From Cognatilysobacter lacus (GTDB lineage: Bacteria > Pseudomonadota > Gammaproteobacteria > Xanthomonadales > Xanthomonadaceae), in the NCBI RefSeq assembly GCF_008274655.1, contig NZ_VTRV01000005.1, positions 1-40,000 of the forward strand: a stretch of DNA of 40,000 nucleotides, given 5' to 3'. The notes beneath the pieces are model-generated. The model saw only the letters and a list, made by a program, of their open reading frames with translations, was not told the DNA's origin and ran no database searches. Below are positions 37,436 to 40,000 of this stretch, in pieces. Made by a program: the position numbers and the translations under genes. Positions within the stretch are counted from its first letter, which is position 1. Every line of letters starts with the position of its first letter.

Positions 37436-38527
37436 TCAGACGTTGAAGCGGAAATGCAGGACGTCGCCTTCCTGCACCCGGTATTCCTTGCCCTCGAGAC
37501 GCAGCCGGCCCGCATCGCGCGCGCCGGATTCGCCGCGATACTTGAGGAAATCGTCGAAACCGATGGTCTCGGCGCGGATGAAGCCCTTCTCGAAATCGGT
37601 GTGGATGACCGCGGCCGCCTGCGGGGCCGTGGAACCGGCCCGGACGGTCCAGGCGCGAACTTCCTTCACGCCGGCGGTGAAGTAGGTCTGCAGGCCCAGC
37701 AGCTTGTAGGCCGCGCGGATCACCCGGTTCAGCCCGGGCTCGTCCAGGCCCAGATCGGTCAGGAATGCGTCGCGGTCGACATCGTCCAGCTGGCTGAGCT
37801 CTTCCTCGATGGCCGCCGAGACCGGCACCACCTCGGCGCCCTCGGCCTTCGCCCGCTCGCGCACGGCGTCGAGGTGCGGATTGTTCTCGAAGCCGTCCTC
37901 CAGCACGTTGGCGACGTAAAGCACCGGCTTGATCGTGATCAGGAACAGGTCGCGCACCGCCGCCTTGTCCTCGTCGGACAGGCCGAGCGCACGCGCCGCC
38001 GTGCCGGCGTCGAGCCCGGTGCGGATGCGACCCAGGATCTCCGCCCGGACCTTCGCCTCCTTGTCGCCCGTCTTGGCCGAGCGCTCGGCGCGCTGCAGCG
38101 CCTTGTCGACCGACTCGAGATCGGCCAGCGCCAGTTCGGTGTCGATCGTGTCGATGTCGGCGAGCGGGTCGACCTTGTTGTTGACGTGGATGACGTCCGG
38201 ATTCTCGAAGCAGCGCACCACGTGGGTGATCGCGTCGACCTCGCGGATGTGCGCCAGGAACTTGTTGCCCAGGCCCTCACCCGAGGCCGCGCCAGCGACG
38301 AGGCCGGCGATGTCGACGAACTCGACCGCGGTCGGGATGACTTTTTGCGGCTTGACGATCTCCGCCAGCTGGTTGAGCCGCGGATCCGGCACGGGGACGA
38401 TGCCGACGTTCGGCTCGATCGTGCAGAACGGAAAATTTGCCGCGGCGATGCCCGCCTTGGTCAGCGCGTTGAAAAGGGTCGACTTGCCGACGTTGGGCAG
38501 GCCGACGATGCCGCATTTGATGCCCAT
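37436..38527 (-). CDS. ychF: Redox-regulated ATPase YchF
   Basis: YchF is an Obg-family P-loop protein that prefers ATP over GTP and associates with ribosomes. ATG 38527 gives [23 protein letters not shown] and 363 residues, the same as E. coli; a longer in-frame start at 38572 is not conserved. The P-loop is GLPNVGKST at 9-17. The fourth motif reads NVLE rather than NKxD, as known for this ATP-binding subgroup. The C-terminal TGS domain is visible. It lies between pth and the tRNA-tuf unit. Confidence 0.97.
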   Translation of the reverse strand: MGIKCGIVGLPNVGKSTLFNALTKAGIAAANFPFCTIEPNVGIVPVPDPRLNQLAEIVKPQKVIPTAVEFVDIAGLVAGAASGEGLGNKFLAHIREVDAITHVVRCFENPDVIHVNNKVDPLADIDTIDTELALADLESVDKALQRAERSAKTGDKEAKVRAEILGRIRTGLDAGTAARALGLSDEDKAAVRDLFLITIKPVLYVANVLEDGFENNPHLDAVRERAKAEGAEVVPVSAAIEEELSQLDDVDRDAFLTDLGLDEPGLNRVIRAAYKLLGLQTYFTAGVKEVRAWTVRAGSTAPQAAAVIHTDFEKGFIRAETIGFDDFLKYRGESGARDAGRLRLEGKEYRVQEGDVLHFRFNV

Positions 38528-38554
38528 GGTCTGGCTCCGGTGATTCGAACGGTG

Positions 38555-38589
38555 ATGCGGAAGCGGCCGCAAAGCAGCCGTTTCCGCAT
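38555..38589. repeat. Inverted repeat between pth and ychF
   Basis: ATGCGGAA and TTCCGCAT pair exactly, followed after one mismatch by CGGC/GCCG, around a 9-nt loop. It occupies most of the 68-bp gap. No T-run follows, so read-through is likely. Confidence 0.5.
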
Positions 38590-38595
38590 GCCCGC

Positions 38596-39177
38596 TCAGG
38601 CTTTGGCGGTGTTGAGGCGCTTCATCGCCTCGTTGACGTCGCCGGCGACCGCCAGCGGCATGACATCGATGGCGTCGTCGATCGAGCGCAGGATCATGGC
38701 TTCGTCAGCCGCCGTGGGCTTGCCGAGCACCCAGCCGACGACCTTGTCCTTGTGGCCGGGATGGCCGATACCCACGCGCAGGCGATGGAACTTCGCGTGG
38801 CCGAGCAGTCGGATCGTGTCGCGCAGGCCGTTCTGGCCGCCGTGGCCGCCGTCGAACTTGAGCCGTGCCGTACCGGGCGGAAGGTCCAGTTCGTCGTGGG
38901 CGAGCAACGCCTCGTCCGGTTCGATCTTCCAGAACCGCAGCGCCGCCGTAACCGACTTGCCCGCGAGGTTCATGAAGGTCGCCGGCTTGAGCAGCCACAC
39001 CGCCGAGCCGCCGATGTCCACCTTGCAGGTCTCGCCGAACAGCTTCGGCTCGATGCGGAACTGCCCGCCGTACTTGCGTGCGAGCTCGTCCACGAACCAG
39101 AACCCGGCGTTATGCCGCTGGCGCGCGTGTTCCGGCCCCGGGTTCCCGAGACCGACGATGAGTCGTAGCCCTGCCAT
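38596..39177 (-). CDS. pth: Peptidyl-tRNA hydrolase
   Basis: Pth cleaves peptidyl-tRNA dropped from stalled ribosomes. The 193-residue protein has Asn12 and His22 in [18 protein letters not shown], matching Asn10 and the catalytic His20 of E. coli, and the conserved [29 protein letters not shown] segment with the catalytic-site Asp. It lies between rplY and ychF. An rplY-pth-ychF order is common in gammaproteobacteria. Confidence 0.97.
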   Translation of the reverse strand: MAGLRLIVGLGNPGPEHARQRHNAGFWFVDELARKYGGQFRIEPKLFGETCKVDIGGSAVWLLKPATFMNLAGKSVTAALRFWKIEPDEALLAHDELDLPPGTARLKFDGGHGGQNGLRDTIRLLGHAKFHRLRVGIGHPGHKDKVVGWVLGKPTAADEAMILRSIDDAIDVMPLAVAGDVNEAMKRLNTAKA

Positions 39178-39197
39178 GCAAGTCGCAGAAACGACGA

Positions 39198-39223
39198 ACG
39201 GGCCGACCGTGAGGCCGGCCCGT
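39198..39223 (-). terminator. Hairpin after rplY
   Basis: An 11-bp stem, ACGGGCCGGCC/GGTCGGCCCGT with loop TCAC and one G-U wobble, starts about 11 bases after the rplY stop on the minus strand. It is followed by TCGTCGTTTCTG, a weak T-rich tail, and then pth. Confidence 0.55.
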
Positions 39224-39234
39224 CCGCGAATCGC

Positions 39235-39879
39235 TTACTTCTTCGGCGCTTCCGGGGCGGCGGCTTCGCCACCCTCGCCCGGCGCAGGCTCTTCCTGGCC
39301 GGTACGGCCAAGCTTCGCGCTGACCACGGCGACATCGTGTTCCTTGCCGAGCTTGAGCTCGGGGATCTCGACGCCTTCCGGCAGCTTGAGGTCCGACAGG
39401 TGGATGACGTCGCCGAGCTTGAGGTCGGCCAGGTCGATCTCGATGAACTCCGGCAGGTCCTTGGGCAGGCAGCTCACTTCGACTTCGTTGAGCTCGTGCG
39501 CGACGACGACTTCGGCGGTCTTGCCGGCCGGCGACGTGTCCTGGTTGAGGAAGTGCAGCGGCACGCTGGCGCGCAGCGTCTCGTTTGCATTCACGCGCTG
39601 GAAGTCCAGGTGCATGATCTGCTGCTTGAACGGATGGCGCTGCATGTCACGCAGCAGCACGCTCTCGACGGCGCCGTCGACATCGAGCGACAGGATCGAC
39701 GAGTAGAACCACTCGTTCTGGCTGGCGACCCAGATCTTTTCCTGGTCCAGCTGGATCTGCTTCGGCTCGGTGCTGCCGCCGTAGATGATGGCCGGGATGC
39801 CGGAAGCATGACGCAGGCGGCGGCTCGCACCCTTCCCCTTGTCGCTGCGGCCGGTGGCCTTGATGGTGTGTTCGGACAT
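39235..39879 (-). CDS. rplY: 50S ribosomal protein L25 (Ctc, long form)
   Basis: L25 binds 5S rRNA. The 214-residue protein is the long Ctc-type form: an N-terminal L25 domain (HTIKATGRSDKGKGASRRLR to about residue 95) and a C-terminal TL5-like domain with EVVVAHELNEVEVSCLPKDLPEFIEIDLADLKLGDVIHLSDLKLPEGVEI. It ends in an acidic Pro/Ala/Glu-rich tail. In gammaproteobacteria it often lies between prs and pth, as it appears to here. Confidence 0.96.
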   Translation of the reverse strand: MSEHTIKATGRSDKGKGASRRLRHASGIPAIIYGGSTEPKQIQLDQEKIWVASQNEWFYSSILSLDVDGAVESVLLRDMQRHPFKQQIMHLDFQRVNANETLRASVPLHFLNQDTSPAGKTAEVVVAHELNEVEVSCLPKDLPEFIEIDLADLKLGDVIHLSDLKLPEGVEIPELKLGKEHDVAVVSAKLGRTGQEEPAPGEGGEAAAPEAPKK

Positions 39880-39908
39880 TTGAATTGCTCGCTTTCTACT
39901 GCAGGAAA

Positions 39909-39924
39909 ATCGCCTCGCGGCGAT
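39909..39924 (-). terminator. GNRA-loop hairpin with T-rich tail before rplY
   Basis: ATCGCC pairs exactly with GGCGAT around GCGA on the minus strand, followed by TTTCC. A second perfect stem, ACTCGTC/GACGAGT, lies at 39931-39952. They sit between the probable prs end and rplY and may form a partial terminator. Confidence 0.5.
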
Positions 39925-39976
39925 CGAGACACTCGTCCGCGACCAGACGAGTGGGATGCGGCTTGCGCCGCAAAAA

Positions 39977-40000
39977 CTAGTCGACGTAAAGCGAACTCAC
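39977..40000 (-). CDS. Probable C-terminal end of ribose-phosphate pyrophosphokinase (only last codons in window)
   Basis: On the minus strand the window opens with seven codons, VSSLYVD, followed by TAG. A prs gene is expected at this place, upstream of rplY, and a tail with a VSSL-like end is plausible for that family. Seven codons are too few for a firm identification. Confidence 0.35.
   Translation of the reverse strand: MSSLYVD

Noticed and set aside
39953-39976. Terminator right after the probable prs stop
   Set aside because: The GCGGC/GCCGC stem has its TTTTT before, not after, the hairpin in the direction of transcription.

Overview
The window is a housekeeping locus from a high-GC gammaproteobacterium, most likely of the Xanthomonadaceae/Lysobacteraceae (Lysobacter-like). 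This rests on the gene order (tRNA-Tyr/Gly/Thr, tuf, tRNA-Trp, secE-nusG, rplKAJL, rpoBC, rpsL-rpsG-fusA-tuf, S10, spc and alpha clusters in one run), on the 332-residue RpoA and 1412-residue RpoC, and on a class II DAHP synthase and a DsbB nearby. The assignment is by recognition, not by a database search.

Layout. 1-786 (+) is the C-terminal part of an amidase-signature enzyme. Everything else lies on the minus strand, so transcription runs from high to low coordinates. Reading that way: the last codons of probable prs, then rplY (L25/Ctc), pth and ychF; a tRNA-Tyr, tRNA-Gly, tRNA-Thr, tuf, tRNA-Trp, secE, nusG transcription unit; rplK, rplA, rplJ, rplL, rpoB, rpoC; rpsL, rpsG, fusA and a second tuf; the S10 cluster (rpsJ to rpsQ); the spc cluster (rplN to secY); the alpha cluster (rpsM, rpsK, rpsD, rpoA, rplQ); then dsbB, a class II DAHP synthase gene and a DUF1275 membrane protein gene that ends tail-to-tail with the amidase.

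Together the genes supply ribosomal proteins of both subunits, the RNA polymerase core subunits, EF-Tu (twice), EF-G, NusG, the SecY/SecE translocon core, four tRNAs, and translation-quality factors (Pth, YchF). No mobile element, CRISPR array, prophage or defence system is visible, and no new protein system was found. No rpmJ (L36) is present between secY and rpsM.

The interesting material is regulatory. The clusters are separated by six gene-free stretches of about 300-445 bp, in most of which I can place hairpins, and in three of which I can place promoter-like elements: upstream of rpsM (extended -10 with a roughly 380-nt leader), upstream of rpsJ (two promoter candidates and a strong hairpin plus T-run), and upstream of rpsL (an extended -10 abutting a UUCG-loop hairpin after rpoC). 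A consensus-like promoter with a GC-rich discriminator precedes the tRNA-tuf unit. The two tuf genes differ at only three positions that I can see and encode identical proteins, which suggests gene conversion. All promoter, terminator and leader calls come from reading the sequence by eye and are untested.
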